Part shown: positions 1-9,186 of the stretch, piece by piece
How the letters are laid out: every line of letters starts with the position of its first letter
Numbering within the stretch: position 1 is the first letter of the stretch
Source: Gammaproteobacteria bacterium
GTDB lineage: Bacteria; Gemmatimonadota; Gemmatimonadetes; Longimicrobiales; Gaopeijiaceae
NCBI GenBank assembly: GCA_024638345.1
Contig: JAHEKL010000004.1
Span: 1 to 27,320 of the forward strand
DNA: 27,320 nucleotides
Direction: 5' to 3'
The notes under the pieces: generated by a model
What the model saw: the letters and a program-made list of their open reading frames with translations, nothing else
The model's database searches: none
Told to the model about the DNA's origin: nothing
Translations under genes and position numbers: made by a program

Positions 1-489
1 CGCTTCGTCGCGGTCCAGATCCAGACCGGCGAGCGGAACGTAGATCCGGCCCGCGTAGACCTGACCGGCCCTCCACTGGGCATCGGCGGACCCCATCTCC
101 GCTGCCGCGAGCACCAGCCGCATGGCTTCAGGTGGATCGGACCCGAGGAGCATGGTCGACAGGGACAGCATGGCCGGAAGGTGATTCTGCGCCGCGGCGA
201 GCCGGTACCATTCCATCGCCTCCGAATAGTCGACCGAAAACCCCTCCGTCCCCGTCTCATGGAGTTGGCCGAACTCGTACTGCGCCTCCGGCCGGCCCGA
301 TTCGGCGGCCGCGAGGAGAGAATCGGCCCGGGTTGTCGGGGTCGGCTGGGCTTGAGCCGAGACGGGGAAGGGCGACCCCAAAGCCAGGCAGGACAAGAGG
401 GTCACAGCTGGGAGCACACCGAAAGAGGACCGGGTGCCGGAAGAGGACAGTAGACGGGGGCTGACGGAAGGACGCACGAGACTTTCCAT
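1..489 (-). CDS. Sel1-repeat (TPR-like) secreted protein, N-terminal part
   Basis: The frame is open from an ATG at 489 to the left edge, giving 163 residues with no stop, so the gene is cut by the window. After a long, basic N-terminus there is a hydrophobic signal sequence ending in a VSAQAQ cleavage-like site near residue 50. The mature part has a Sel1-type repeat: an A-x-Y-x-x-G-x-L helix, a DY-S-E-A-M-E-W-Y helix, then L-A-A-A-Q-N-H-L-P-A. A second repeat follows (AAEMGSADAQWRAG). Sel1 repeats form alpha/alpha solenoids that bind partner proteins, so a periplasmic scaffold or adaptor role is inferred, not shown. It is divergent from the TonB-dependent receptor at 584, with a 94 bp gap. 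The ATG at 489 is the farthest upstream candidate; a start inside the long N-terminus is possible. Confidence 0.75.
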   Translation of the reverse strand, partial: MESLVRPSVSPRLLSSSGTRSSFGVLPAVTLLSCLALGSPFPVSAQAQPTPTTRADSLLAAAESGRPEAQYEFGQLHETGTEGFSVDYSEAMEWYRLAAAQNHLPAMLSLSTMLLGSDPPEAMRLVLAAAEMGSADAQWRAGQVYAGRIYVPLAGLDLDRDEA

Positions 490-583
490 TCTAGGGGCTC
501 CGGCGCATCGTAGGGACCGTTGGTCGGGCCAGCAACTCCGGCTCCGATTCCGCCGAGCCGAGCGAGAGCACGCCTGCGATCCC

Positions 584-2779
584 ATGACACCTTCTCTCAT
601 CGCCCGGGGCCCGGCGAGGCTGGATCCGCTCCTGCCGATCCTCCTGATCGTGGCCGGCATGACGAGCGCGTCACTCCCGGAGCCCGCGACAGCCCAGAAT
701 CCCGCTCGCCCGGACACCTTGTCGGTGGAGCTCTCACCGATCGAAGTGCTCGTGTCGATTACACCTCGGGTCACCCCTTCCGTCGGATCCGGGATGCCCG
801 CGCGGGTTTCCACGCTGGACGGGGAGGCAGTGCGTGCCTGGCACCCGCGACTCCTGCCGGACGCCCTGTCCACCGAGGCTGGAGTATCCCTCTACGACGA
901 TCTCGGCTCGCCCTTCAAGCTCAACCTGAGCGCACGGGGCTTCAGCGTCGGACCGACCGTCGGTCTCCCCCCGGGGATCTCGGTCTTTCTCGACGGGGTC
1001 CGCCAGAACGAACCGTCCGCCCAGGAAGTGAACTTCGACCTGCTGCCCCTGGAGCACATAGAGCGCATCGAGTTTCTGCGCGGAAACGCGTCGCTCCTCG
1101 GGCCGAATTCCATCGGGGGGGCCGTGAACCTGATCACCCGCCGTGGCGGAGGACCTTCAAGTGGCGAGCTGCAGGTTTCGGGAGGCTCGTTCGGGATGAC
1201 CGGGATCGATGCGAATGCGAGCGGCGGAGTGCTGGAGGATTGGACCTACTTCCTGGGTGCCGGCTACGAGGAGGAGGATGGCTGGAGAGACGCCACGGGC
1301 GGTGAGCGCTTCAACGGGCTCCTGAATCTGGGACGCACGGGCCCCGAGCGCGGCTTTCGCTTCCAGGCCCTCTGGACGCAGTCCCGAGCCGAGACCGCCG
1401 GCTCGCTTCCCGAGAGCATCTTCGGCGTGGATCCGGAGGTCAACTTCACAGCGGGGGACTTCGAGTCCATCGAGCTTCAACAGATCACGACCTCGGGGTA
1501 CCGCCCTCTCCTGGACGGACGAGGGTCGCTGACCGTCTTCTTCCGGCATTCAGACGGGGAGCGATTCAACGTGAACCAGCCCCCGGAGGGCGACGTCCGC
1601 AGCTTCGCCGAGAACCGGACCCTCGGTGGGACCGGCGATTGGCTCGGCTCGTTCTCGGAGGATGGTAACCCCCTCAGTCTCCGAGTCGGGTTCGACCTCG
1701 CGGCCAGCTGGACGGCGTTCCAGATCTTCGAGGAGGAGCGGGACGGCCCGGGCACGGAGCTCACGACCGACGTCGAAAGCCCGAGGGTCGATTTGGCCGG
1801 GTACGCCATGATGGATCTGGTGGTGGACCGAGTGGTGTTCTCCGCCGGTGCCCGGTTGGACTACATCCGTATTCCGTTCGAAGACGTGCTCGACCCAGCG
1901 GCGGACACGGTCAACAGCTTCACGCAACTGAGCCCGCGAGGCGGCATCAGCATCGATCTCGGGCGTGGGCTGCGGACCTTCGGCTCGGTGGGTCTGAGCT
2001 TTCGGGCGCCTGCGATTGTCGAGCTGGCCTGCTCCGATCCCACGGATGCCTGCCCGCTTCCCTTCGCTCTGGGCGACGATCCGCCGCTCGACCCAGTGAC
2101 CGCGACGAACTACGAGCTTGGCGCCGGCTGGGCGGGCGACCGTGTCGATCTCGCGGCTTCGGCCTACCGAACCGATGTGAACGACGAGATCTTCTTCGTC
2201 CCGTCGGAGGCGTCCATCGTCGAAGGCTTCTTCAGGAACCTGGGGTCGACCCGACGCGAAGGGGTCGAGCTCGAGGCTGGGGTGGCCCCGGCCTCGGACT
2301 TCTATCTCTATGCCAACTACGCGCTCACGAAGGCGACCTTCCGGGGCACCGAAGAGATCTTCAGCGCGCGCGCGGACGACGAGGCGGAAGGGTCTCCTCT
2401 GGCAGGCGAGAACGAAGCTCGACCGGGGGACCGGTTGCCGATGGTCCCCGGGCATCAGATCAAGTTCGGGGCATCGTACAGCCACCCCCGCGGTGTGAGC
2501 GTGGGTTTCGACGGCCGCTACTTCGGAGAGCAGTGGTTCAGGGGAGACGAGGCGAACGAAGTCAGTCCGTTGAAGGGATACTTCACGGCGAGCGCACGTG
2601 CGGCTCTTCGCTGGGAATCCTGGGAGATCGAGGGGATCGTCCACAATCTGTTCGACACGGACGAGGCCATGTTCGGAACCTTCAACTTGAACGCGGGCAC
2701 GGAGGAGTTGGAGCGCTTCCTGACCCCGGTGTCGCCCCGTGCGGTCAGGGTCACCCTACGGCGGTCCTTCGGTCCGTAG
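584..2779 (+). CDS. TonB-dependent outer-membrane receptor
   Basis: A 731-residue TonB-dependent receptor. Residues 1-38 are a signal peptide ending ATAQ. A TonB-box-like stretch (DTLSVELSPIEVLVS) follows. The plug domain lies at about 65-185, with the typical LSARGF, VFLDGVRQN, IERIEFLRGNAS and GGAVNLITRRG motifs. The rest is a beta-barrel ending in RVTLRRSFGP, close to the usual C-terminal aromatic. The family takes up siderophores, vitamins or other large ligands across the outer membrane using TonB energy; the plug looks like the siderophore/metal branch, but the ligand cannot be read from sequence. The frame is open back to 434, but that extension has no secretion signal and overlaps the divergent Sel1 gene. 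The ATG at 584 directly precedes the signal peptide. It converges on the DUF2207 gene with a 6 bp gap. Confidence 0.92.
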   Translation: MTPSLIARGPARLDPLLPILLIVAGMTSASLPEPATAQNPARPDTLSVELSPIEVLVSITPRVTPSVGSGMPARVSTLDGEAVRAWHPRLLPDALSTEAGVSLYDDLGSPFKLNLSARGFSVGPTVGLPPGISVFLDGVRQNEPSAQEVNFDLLPLEHIERIEFLRGNASLLGPNSIGGAVNLITRRGGGPSSGELQVSGGSFGMTGIDANASGGVLEDWTYFLGAGYEEEDGWRDATGGERFNGLLNLGRTGPERGFRFQALWTQSRAETAGSLPESIFGVDPEVNFTAGDFESIELQQITTSGYRPLLDGRGSLTVFFRHSDGERFNVNQPPEGDVRSFAENRTLGGTGDWLGSFSEDGNPLSLRVGFDLAASWTAFQIFEEERDGPGTELTTDVESPRVDLAGYAMMDLVVDRVVFSAGARLDYIRIPFEDVLDPAADTVNSFTQLSPRGGISIDLGRGLRTFGSVGLSFRAPAIVELACSDPTDACPLPFALGDDPPLDPVTATNYELGAGWAGDRVDLAASAYRTDVNDEIFFVPSEASIVEGFFRNLGSTRREGVELEAGVAPASDFYLYANYALTKATFRGTEEIFSARADDEAEGSPLAGENEARPGDRLPMVPGHQIKFGASYSHPRGVSVGFDGRYFGEQWFRGDEANEVSPLKGYFTASARAALRWESWEIEGIVHNLFDTDEAMFGTFNLNAGTEELERFLTPVSPRAVRVTLRRSFGP

Positions 2780-2785
2780 GCGACT

Positions 2786-4573
2786 TCAGAATCCTCCGAC
2801 CCCGCCTCCCCCGAAACCGCCCCCGCTGAAGCCGCCACCTCCGCCCCCCCCGAAACCGGAGCTTCCCGAGCTGCTTCTCGGGGCCGTCGTCATGGCGGCT
2901 CCCGTTACGGACGACATTCGGGAGAGGCGGTTGCTGAACGAGCTGGTGTGGAATCCCCGAAAGTCCCGGCCGCGATACCACTCCGGCGCGGATCGGTAGA
3001 TCTCGGCGAAGGCGCTCGCCCAGTTCTTCTCCACCCCGAAGGCCATCGCGTACGGCAAGAATGTCTCGAACATTTCGGGTGTGCGGATCACGCGCTCGAA
3101 GCGATCGGACTCGACGCGGCGGAGGAACTCCTCGAACCCGAGGAGACGCTCGAGGACGCGCGTTCCCCGATTCGTGCGCGCCGGCATGATGATCCCGAAG
3201 CCGGCGATCACGAAACCGGTCGCGATGCCGGAGACTACCGCGATCGTGGGCTGCTGGCCGAGCACCTCCTCGAGGAGGATGGACCCGACCACGACGATCA
3301 GCGCCGCAGCCACCACGCCAATGACCAGGAAGACGAGACGAACGTGGTTGGGGTGGCGCATGTAGTGGCCGTCGCGGACCAACGTTCGATTGAGCTTCGA
3401 TTTGATCCCGGGAAGATCCTGATAGAAGGAGTTCTCGAGCTCGCTCGTGTCCACCTCGTCGCGATCGGCGAACAGCGCCGTCATCAAGCTGAACTCGAAG
3501 GCTTTGAGCTCGGCCCACCGTTCACGCGGTGCGCTCACCCTGAATGTGAAGGACTCGCTGGATATCAGACCGAAAAGGATCTTCTTCTCCGACTCTTCGA
3601 TCACCAGAAACCCGCGAACGGCGAGGTCGACGATCGTAGCTGTGACGTCTCGCAGGTCGGGGGTGGTGTCGATGAGCGTGCCTGCCTCCGCGGGCGTCAG
3701 GCCTTCGGGTGGCTCATACTCGGGCATGAGCGACCGAAGCTGCGGATCGCGTCCGAATCGTCGCCAAGCGAGGAACATGGCGGTTGCGACCATGAGCGGG
3801 ATCACGAGTAGGAAATTGCTGATCAGGAAACCCCGGAGACGCTGCAGGAGGCCGGGACGTGCGACGGACCCCGGATTCCAGCCCACGACGATCGTGAGCC
3901 CCTCTCTGAAGGCGAGTGATCTGTTGACCCGGAAGTCCACCTCGTTTCCAGTCTCCAGGATCTGTACGTCGCCCTGTGTGGATCCTGCCGGGCCCGAGAA
4001 GGCGCTCGTTCGAAGCCCGCTTATTCCGGTGGGAAGCGTGACCCGGGCCGAGGCGGCGAGGATCGGATACTCGGAGTCGTTGCCCGTGACGTTCCAATAG
4101 AGCTCGTCGTGCTCCTCGAAGAATCGGAGCCCATTGGCCACGGTATAGCGAAACACGACGGTGCGGGTCGCGTCGTTCGCACCGGGAACGTAGATGCGAA
4201 AGACGCGGTTGCGTCCCGCTCTCTCGCTTTCGTATCGGAGCTCGTCGCCCGCCTCACTGCGGGCGCCTTCGACGGACAGTCGAAGCGTGTAGTTCGCCCC
4301 GTAGCCCGTGCTGTACTCCACGGGGATCTGACGCAGGACTCCGTTCCACGAGCCGATGAAACGCACGCGGATCGTCTCGGTCACGTCCAGGTTTCCGTTC
4401 GCCCTGACCTGGATGTCGGCGTGGAACGACTCGATCTCCAGTGTTCGCTGCCCGAGCAGCGAAACCGGGGCGAGCATGCCCGAAGCTGCGACCGAAGTGG
4501 TCGCCAGAAGCAGGCTCAACAGGATCAGACGGTGGACGGATAGATCGGTCGAGACCTGCGAACGCTCACCCAT
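2786..4573 (-). CDS. DUF2207 (YciQ-like) membrane protein with glycine-rich tail
   Basis: A 595-residue protein of the DUF2207 family. Residues 1-42 form a signal sequence. A beta-rich periplasmic domain follows, opening with the characteristic IESFHADIQVRANGNLDVTE and later LYWNVTGND. A transmembrane helix (FLLVIPLMVATAMFLAW) comes next, then the usual cytoplasmic segment beginning PEYEPPEGLTPAEAG, and two further TM helices (LVFLVIGVVAAALIVVVG; IAVVSGIATGFVIAGFGI). The last 25 residues are almost all Gly/Phe/Ser, a tail common in this family and resembling those of TPM-domain proteins. The biochemical role of DUF2207 proteins is unknown. The start is set by AGGAG about 8 bp before the ATG at 4573; the frame is open 32 codons further upstream without a signal peptide. 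It is divergent from the alpha/beta hydrolase at 4761. Confidence 0.9.
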   Translation of the reverse strand: MGERSQVSTDLSVHRLILLSLLLATTSVAASGMLAPVSLLGQRTLEIESFHADIQVRANGNLDVTETIRVRFIGSWNGVLRQIPVEYSTGYGANYTLRLSVEGARSEAGDELRYESERAGRNRVFRIYVPGANDATRTVVFRYTVANGLRFFEEHDELYWNVTGNDSEYPILAASARVTLPTGISGLRTSAFSGPAGSTQGDVQILETGNEVDFRVNRSLAFREGLTIVVGWNPGSVARPGLLQRLRGFLISNFLLVIPLMVATAMFLAWRRFGRDPQLRSLMPEYEPPEGLTPAEAGTLIDTTPDLRDVTATIVDLAVRGFLVIEESEKKILFGLISSESFTFRVSAPRERWAELKAFEFSLMTALFADRDEVDTSELENSFYQDLPGIKSKLNRTLVRDGHYMRHPNHVRLVFLVIGVVAAALIVVVGSILLEEVLGQQPTIAVVSGIATGFVIAGFGIIMPARTNRGTRVLERLLGFEEFLRRVESDRFERVIRTPEMFETFLPYAMAFGVEKNWASAFAEIYRSAPEWYRGRDFRGFHTSSFSNRLSRMSSVTGAAMTTAPRSSSGSSGFGGGGGGGFSGGGFGGGGVGGF

Positions 4574-4750
4574 TCGGTGGCTCCTGATCGGGCGGGTACT
4601 GGGCGGTCGGGGGCAGCCGGGGGAGACGGAACGGACATCGAAATTTGGGTCCGTCCGAGCTGAGTGCACAGTGCCGGGGGCGATTGCGTGGTTTCGCGCA
4701 CGGCCGATATTGTCTCACGTGGCTCGACGTCTTTCGGCTTGCTGGATCCA

Positions 4751-4755
4751 AGGAG
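4751..4755 (+). promoter_or_regulatory. Ribosome binding site for the secreted alpha/beta hydrolase
   Basis: AGGAG sits 5 bp before the ATG at 4761. It fixes the start at the signal peptide, although the reading frame is open back to 4356 across the intergenic region and into the opposite gene. Confidence 0.75.
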
Positions 4756-4760
4756 AACCG

Positions 4761-5804
4761 ATGAAGATTGCACGAACTCTCTTCCGCCACTCGGCGGCTC
4801 TCTCTCTTTTCGCTCTCGCGTCGCTGATCTCGACCGGGAGTCTCACGGCCCAGTCCGATGGGCCGCCGTCCTCACCACCCGCGGACTGGGGGCCGGTGTC
4901 CATCAATCTCGAAGACATTCCCTATCCTCATCCGGTCCACTTCCTGAACCTCAATCTGTACGGACAGGACGTGCGCGTCGCCTACATGGACGTGGCCCCC
5001 GTAGGCCCGGCCAACGGACAGACGGTCGTTCTCCTCCACGGGGGTAGCTACTACGGGTGGTATTGGCGGCGTCAGATCGAGGCGCTCAGCGAAGCCGGCT
5101 TCCGCGTGGTCGTCAAGGACCGGTTGGGATGGGGTCGATCCTCGAAGCCCATCCTCCCCTACAGCATCAGCCTGCACGCTTCGAATACGGCTGCGCTCCT
5201 CGATCATCTCGGGGTCTCGGAGGCGGCGGTAGTCGGACACTCGATCGGAGGTCAGATGGCCAGTCGAGTCGCGTTCCTGTTTCCGGAGCGCGTCACGCAC
5301 ATGGTCATGATCAATCCGGTCGGCATGACCGACCGGAGACCGGGCCGCGGATGGCAGCCGATGAGCGGCGAGGTGGATCTGAACCCGGATATGCAGCAGG
5401 TCTACGAAAGAAGCTTGCGGACGGAGGTCGAACGACACCCGGACTGGGATCCCGAGTTCTTGGAGCACGTCCGGATTCGCTATGGTCAACGGCTGAGCGG
5501 AGAGTGGCCCAGGCTCGCGTACGTCCAGTCGCTGGGCGGAAACCTCAGGTCGATCGACTCCGTCGTGAACGACTGGCCGCACATCCGCACCAAAGCGATG
5601 CTACTCGGTGGAGTGGAGGATGGACCCAACTTCACAGAGATGGCCGAAGGCGTGGTGGACGCGCTCCCCAACGCCGAGCTGGTCCTGATCCCGAACGAGG
5701 GTCACAACCCCCACGAATCGGCACCCGAGATCGTAAATGCGGAGTTGATCCGATTTCTCACCTCGGATCCGGACCTGCCCGCTGGGGAAGGCGCGGACCG
5801 CTAG
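4761..5804 (+). CDS. Secreted alpha/beta hydrolase
   Basis: A 347-residue alpha/beta-hydrolase with a signal peptide (residues 1-31, ending LTAQ), so it is exported. The fold is recognised from the oxyanion-hole motif VLLHGGSYYGWYWRRQIEAL, the strand VVVKDRLGWGRSSKP, the nucleophile elbow VVGHSIGG (Ser161), a probable acid in the GGVEDGPNF segment and the catalytic His315 in NEGHNPHES. Together these give an intact Ser-Asp-His triad. The family covers esterases, lipases, haloalkane and epoxide hydrolases and C-C hydrolases; the substrate cannot be assigned. The Ser nucleophile argues against a dehalogenase. The gene stands alone, with its own 187 bp upstream region shared with the divergent DUF2207 gene. 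A weak sigma-70-like pair (TTGCGT at 4684, TATTGT at 4708, 18 bp spacer) may be its promoter. Confidence 0.9.
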   Translation: MKIARTLFRHSAALSLFALASLISTGSLTAQSDGPPSSPPADWGPVSINLEDIPYPHPVHFLNLNLYGQDVRVAYMDVAPVGPANGQTVVLLHGGSYYGWYWRRQIEALSEAGFRVVVKDRLGWGRSSKPILPYSISLHASNTAALLDHLGVSEAAVVGHSIGGQMASRVAFLFPERVTHMVMINPVGMTDRRPGRGWQPMSGEVDLNPDMQQVYERSLRTEVERHPDWDPEFLEHVRIRYGQRLSGEWPRLAYVQSLGGNLRSIDSVVNDWPHIRTKAMLLGGVEDGPNFTEMAEGVVDALPNAELVLIPNEGHNPHESAPEIVNAELIRFLTSDPDLPAGEGADR

Positions 5805-5850
5805 CCGGATTCTTCTGGGTCACCCGAAGGTTTTCGCGCCTAGCAAGGGG

Positions 5851-6789
5851 TCAGCGCTCCCCCTGGGCACGACCCACGACGGCTAAAGCGATACCACCCA
5901 GCGTCAGAGCGCCCGAGAGCAGCAGCCGAACGGTTACGGCCTCGGATAGGAGGAGGCTGCCACCCGCCGCCGCGAGGATCGGGACGGAGAGCTGGACGAC
6001 CGCGGCCCGGGTGGCCGTGAGACCCGGCAGCGCCGCGTACCAGACGGCGTATCCGACGCCGGAGGCCAGGGCGCCCGAGGCGCACGCGAGAAGCACGCCC
6101 TCGAGGCGGATGTGGAGCTGCGAGAAGGAAATAAGACTCAGAAGGGCTACGAACAGGACCGAGCGGGCGAAGTTGCCGCTCGTCTCCATGAGTGGCTGGG
6201 CGCTCTCCCGTCCCAAGAGTGAGTACACTCCCCACGCAAACCCTGCGAGTGCCATCAGCGCGGCGCTGAGGGGTGGAGGCGCCGTCAGCCCCGGCGACAT
6301 GAGGTACACGAGGCCGCCGATCGCCATCAGCAGCCCCAGCCACTGGATGCGGCCGGGCCGCTCTCCCAGGACCAGACCGCCAACGATCATCGTCACCTGA
6401 ACCAGACCGAACAGGATCAGGGCCCCCGTGGCTGTGCTCAACCCGAGGTACGCGAAGGAAAACGGTCCCGCGTACAGGAACAGCATGAGAGCCCCGAGCC
6501 ACGAGCCGCTGCTCCGCGGCGTGCCCCCAGTATGACTGGACGTGGAGGGGTCGTAGTCGCGATGGGCGTTCGTCCCCCGGCTGATCGCATCGCGGACGGG
6601 CCGCCTGCGGCGCCCGGCGGTGATCAGGAAGAGGGCGAGGGCACCGGATGCAAGCCGAAGGGTCGTGAAGCTGGACGCGTCGATCACCTCGGTGCGCAGA
6701 GCCATTCGGGCCAGCACCGAGTTGGCTGCGAACGCCACCATCGCCAAACCGGTCAACCAGGCGGTCCGCGATGGAGCGAAACTGGTCAT
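5851..6789 (-). CDS. EamA-type drug/metabolite exporter (DMT superfamily)
   Basis: A 312-residue integral membrane protein with about ten hydrophobic segments in two EamA repeats. The first runs from AWLTGLAMVAFAANSVLARM to about residue 155 (ALILFGLVQVTMIVGGLVLGERPG); the second from about 175 to the C-terminus (VPILAAAGGSLLLSEAVTVRL). The LGERP and LLLSEAVT stretches correspond to the conserved TM4-end and TM9 motifs. DMT-family proteins export amino acids, nucleosides or other small metabolites; substrate unknown. Residues 60-96 form an unusually long, charged loop between TM2 and TM3 (RRRRPVRDAIS to TPRSSGS), where the family normally has only a short turn. It is divergent from the acyl-CoA synthetase (90 bp gap). 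GGAGG lies about 13 bp before the ATG, rather far for a ribosome binding site. Confidence 0.88.
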   Translation of the reverse strand: MTSFAPSRTAWLTGLAMVAFAANSVLARMALRTEVIDASSFTTLRLASGALALFLITAGRRRRPVRDAISRGTNAHRDYDPSTSSHTGGTPRSSGSWLGALMLFLYAGPFSFAYLGLSTATGALILFGLVQVTMIVGGLVLGERPGRIQWLGLLMAIGGLVYLMSPGLTAPPPLSAALMALAGFAWGVYSLLGRESAQPLMETSGNFARSVLFVALLSLISFSQLHIRLEGVLLACASGALASGVGYAVWYAALPGLTATRAAVVQLSVPILAAAGGSLLLSEAVTVRLLLSGALTLGGIALAVVGRAQGER

Positions 6790-6879
6790 TGGGCCGACAT
6801 CCCTCCATAATGGGCGTCCGAGCTACGGGAGCACTGACTCTACACTCCGCCGGTCCTTCACGCCTCCGCCCCGTCTTCC

Positions 6880-8388
6880 ATGACCTTCCCCTTGGTAGAT
6901 CGCGCCCGGTCCTGGCCCGAGCGACTGGCCGTCGTCGGTCCGGAAGGCGTGTACAGCTATGCGGATCTCCTGGACGGATCTCAGAACGCGGCCTCGCGCC
7001 TACTCGGAGGCAAGGACGACCTGGACGGTGAGCGGATCTGCTTCCTCGTGCCGCCGGGATGGGACTACGTATCGACTCAATGGGGGATCTGGCGAGCCGG
7101 AGGCATCGCGGTCCCACTCGCCGTGTCTCACCCGCCTCCCGAGCTCGCCTACGTGATCGATGACACCGAGCCCGAGTTGGTAGTGGCGCATCCTTCCCTG
7201 GCCCATCGGCTGGACCGAGTCGAAACACGCGTCGAGGTGCCCGTGATCAGCACCACCGAGCTTCTGGATGGGGGCGAGCGCGAGAGCGCACCGGATCGCT
7301 ACCTCGACCGCGGGGCGATGATTCTCTACACCTCCGGCACCACGGGCCGACCGAAGGGCGTCGTCATCACCCACGAGAACATTCAGGCCCAGGTCGAATC
7401 CCTGACGGGGGCTTGGGGCTGGAGTCGAGACGACCACATCCTCCTCAGCCTTCCGCTACACCACGTGCATGGCATCGTCAACGTGCTCACCTGCGCCCTC
7501 TGGTCGGGAGCGTGCTGCCAGATCCTGGAGCGGTTCGATGCGAGGGAGGTCTGGCATCGGATCGCTCAGGGCGATCTCACCCTCTATATGGCCGTGCCGA
7601 CCGTCTATCGCCGGTTGATCCGAGCTTGGGAGGAGGCAACCGATTCCGAGCGTGCCCATTGGTCCACATCTGCCCGAGCTCTTCGTCTGATGGTCAGCGG
7701 CTCCGCGGCCTTGCCTGTGCCGACGCTGGAGCGCTGGGAGGAAATCACGGGCCAGCGGCTGCTGGAACGCTACGGGATGACCGAGATCGGAATGGCGCTC
7801 TCGAACCCGTACTCCGGAGAGAGGCGACCCGGTCATGTGGGTCGACCGCTGCCCGGGGTCGAGGTCAGGTTGGTCGACGAGACGGGGGCTCCAGTGCCGG
7901 ACGGGGCGTCGGGCGAGATCCAGGTTCGGGGACCCAACGTGTTCCGAGAGTACTGGCGTCGGCCGGACGAGACCGAGAGCGCCTTCGCCGAGAATGGGTG
8001 GTTTCGGACCGGAGACCAGGCGGTCGTCGAGGATGGAGCGTACAAGATCCTGGGCCGCCGGAGCGTCGACATCCTGAAGTCCGGTGGAGAGAAGGTGTCG
8101 GCGCTCGAGATCGAAGACATGCTCAGGGAGTGCGATGGGGTGGTCGACTGCGCCGTTGTGGGGATCCCCGACTCGGATTGGGGAGAACGCGTCTGCGCGG
8201 CGGTCGTGACCCGTAAGTCCGCCGCGTCACCCACGGTCGAAGACCTGCGCTCGTTCGCGAAAGCGAAGCTCGCGCCCTACAAGGTCCCCAGGACGCTACT
8301 CATCGTGGACGACCTGCCTCGAAACGCCATGGGCAAGGTGACCAAGCCCGAGGTCAAGAAGCTCTTCGATCCCGGGGCGAATGTCTGA
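6880..8388 (+). CDS. ACSF3/MatB-like malonyl- or methylmalonyl-CoA synthetase
   Basis: A 502-residue adenylate-forming acyl-CoA synthetase. Motifs in order: the phosphate-binding loop LYTSGTTGRPKGVV (149-162), LPLHHVHGIVNVL, VPTVYRRLI, LMVSGSAALPVPTLERW, ERYGMTEIGMALSNP (296-310), GWFRTGD (about 373), KILGRRSVDILKSGGEKVSALEIE and the C-terminal catalytic lysine in PRNAMGKV (Lys486). The blocks PLHHVHG, RLMVSGSAALP and LLERYGMTEIGMALS match closely, as I recall them, those of mitochondrial ACSF3, a malonyl/methylmalonyl-CoA synthetase, and bacterial MatB. The predicted reaction is ATP + malonate or methylmalonate + CoA to the CoA thioester, AMP and pyrophosphate, in the cytoplasm. The VTT-domain gene follows after 14 bp, so the two are probably co-transcribed. 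Substrate is inferred; a general medium-chain ligase is the alternative. Confidence 0.88.
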   Translation: MTFPLVDRARSWPERLAVVGPEGVYSYADLLDGSQNAASRLLGGKDDLDGERICFLVPPGWDYVSTQWGIWRAGGIAVPLAVSHPPPELAYVIDDTEPELVVAHPSLAHRLDRVETRVEVPVISTTELLDGGERESAPDRYLDRGAMILYTSGTTGRPKGVVITHENIQAQVESLTGAWGWSRDDHILLSLPLHHVHGIVNVLTCALWSGACCQILERFDAREVWHRIAQGDLTLYMAVPTVYRRLIRAWEEATDSERAHWSTSARALRLMVSGSAALPVPTLERWEEITGQRLLERYGMTEIGMALSNPYSGERRPGHVGRPLPGVEVRLVDETGAPVPDGASGEIQVRGPNVFREYWRRPDETESAFAENGWFRTGDQAVVEDGAYKILGRRSVDILKSGGEKVSALEIEDMLRECDGVVDCAVVGIPDSDWGERVCAAVVTRKSAASPTVEDLRSFAKAKLAPYKVPRTLLIVDDLPRNAMGKVTKPEVKKLFDPGANV

Positions 8389-8402
8389 CCGGTGACCCCC
8401 GA

Positions 8403-9050
8403 ATGAGCTACGCGCCCAGGGAGCAAAGCCCACGACGGCTCGTGGCGGGTGTGTTCCTCGTACTGGTCGTAGTGGTGGCGATCGTGACCCTGATTCGCCT
8501 CGATCCCGAGACGGTCATAGAAGCCTCCGGCCCGCTCTCACGCATCGCATTCGTACTGTTGGTGATCCTGGAGGTGATCGTCGCACCGATCCCAGGGGGC
8601 GTGATCGCCTTTCTCGCGAGCGCCGCGTGGGGGTTCTGGCAGAGCTGGCCACTGCACTACGTCGGCAACGTGATCGGGGGGCTTCTCGTGTTCTGGCTGG
8701 CTCGAACCCTCGGCAAGCCCTTCGTGGACCGCCATCTCGATCCACGCCGCCGCGAACGGATCGAAGGCTGGCTCTTCGGGCGACCGTGGCTCATGTGGTT
8801 CGTCTACGCCGTACCCGTCTTCCCAATCGATACGGTCAGCGTCGCGCTCGGTCTTTCGGCGATCGCACGGAGGCGGTTCACTTTGATCCTGGTCAGCGCC
8901 TTGCCTTTCTACACCGGGATCACGGCCGCACTCGGGGCGTACTTCGGCCAGTACATCCCCTATCTCGAGTGGTTCGGGGCGGTGGTCTTCGTCCTGGTGC
9001 TCGTTGCGTTGGTCTATGCGGGGTTCACGCTGCGCAGAGAGCGAGGCTGA
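8403..9050 (+). CDS. VTT-domain (TVP38/TMEM64, DedA-like) membrane protein
   Basis: A 215-residue polytopic membrane protein. An N-terminal TM (VAGVFLVLVVVVAIVTLI) precedes a VTT/SNARE-associated domain. The domain contains the re-entrant segment APIPGGVIAFLASAAWGFWQS, a glycine-rich helix (GNVIGGLLVFWLARTLGK), a basic cytoplasmic stretch, and the second re-entrant motif FVYAVPVFPIDTVSVALGLSAI. The fold is that of DedA/TVP38/TMEM64 proteins, several of which move lipids such as undecaprenyl phosphate or phosphatidylethanolamine between leaflets, or maintain membrane potential. It begins 14 bp after the acyl-CoA synthetase stop and is probably in the same transcript; whether the two jobs are linked is unclear. 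Confidence 0.85.
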   Translation: MSYAPREQSPRRLVAGVFLVLVVVVAIVTLIRLDPETVIEASGPLSRIAFVLLVILEVIVAPIPGGVIAFLASAAWGFWQSWPLHYVGNVIGGLLVFWLARTLGKPFVDRHLDPRRRERIEGWLFGRPWLMWFVYAVPVFPIDTVSVALGLSAIARRRFTLILVSALPFYTGITAALGAYFGQYIPYLEWFGAVVFVLVLVALVYAGFTLRRERG

Positions 9051-9186
9051 GGCCCGTCGACCGGCTCTGACGATCCGGGTCATCCTCCTCGCGTGATCGA
9101 GCACATCCGCGGACGTAGCACCGCAGAAGCGGGCGGCCTAGGTTGGAACCGACTTCGCTGGTGCGCCCCACTGCCCGAGGTGTTGG

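Noticed and set aside
1550..2644. A 364-codon open frame on the minus strand inside the TonB receptor gene
   Set aside because: It is antisense to a well-supported receptor with strong motifs. In high-GC DNA the complementary frame often lacks stops. Its translation is Arg/Glu/Val-rich with no domain.
5057..6400. A 447-codon plus-strand frame through the hydrolase and EamA genes
   Set aside because: It is out of frame with the hydrolase triad and antisense to the EamA TM helices.
5840..7228. A 462-codon minus-strand frame across the EamA gene and the start of the acyl-CoA synthetase
   Set aside because: It overlaps two real genes in other frames and its translation is Arg/Pro/Gly-rich with no motif.
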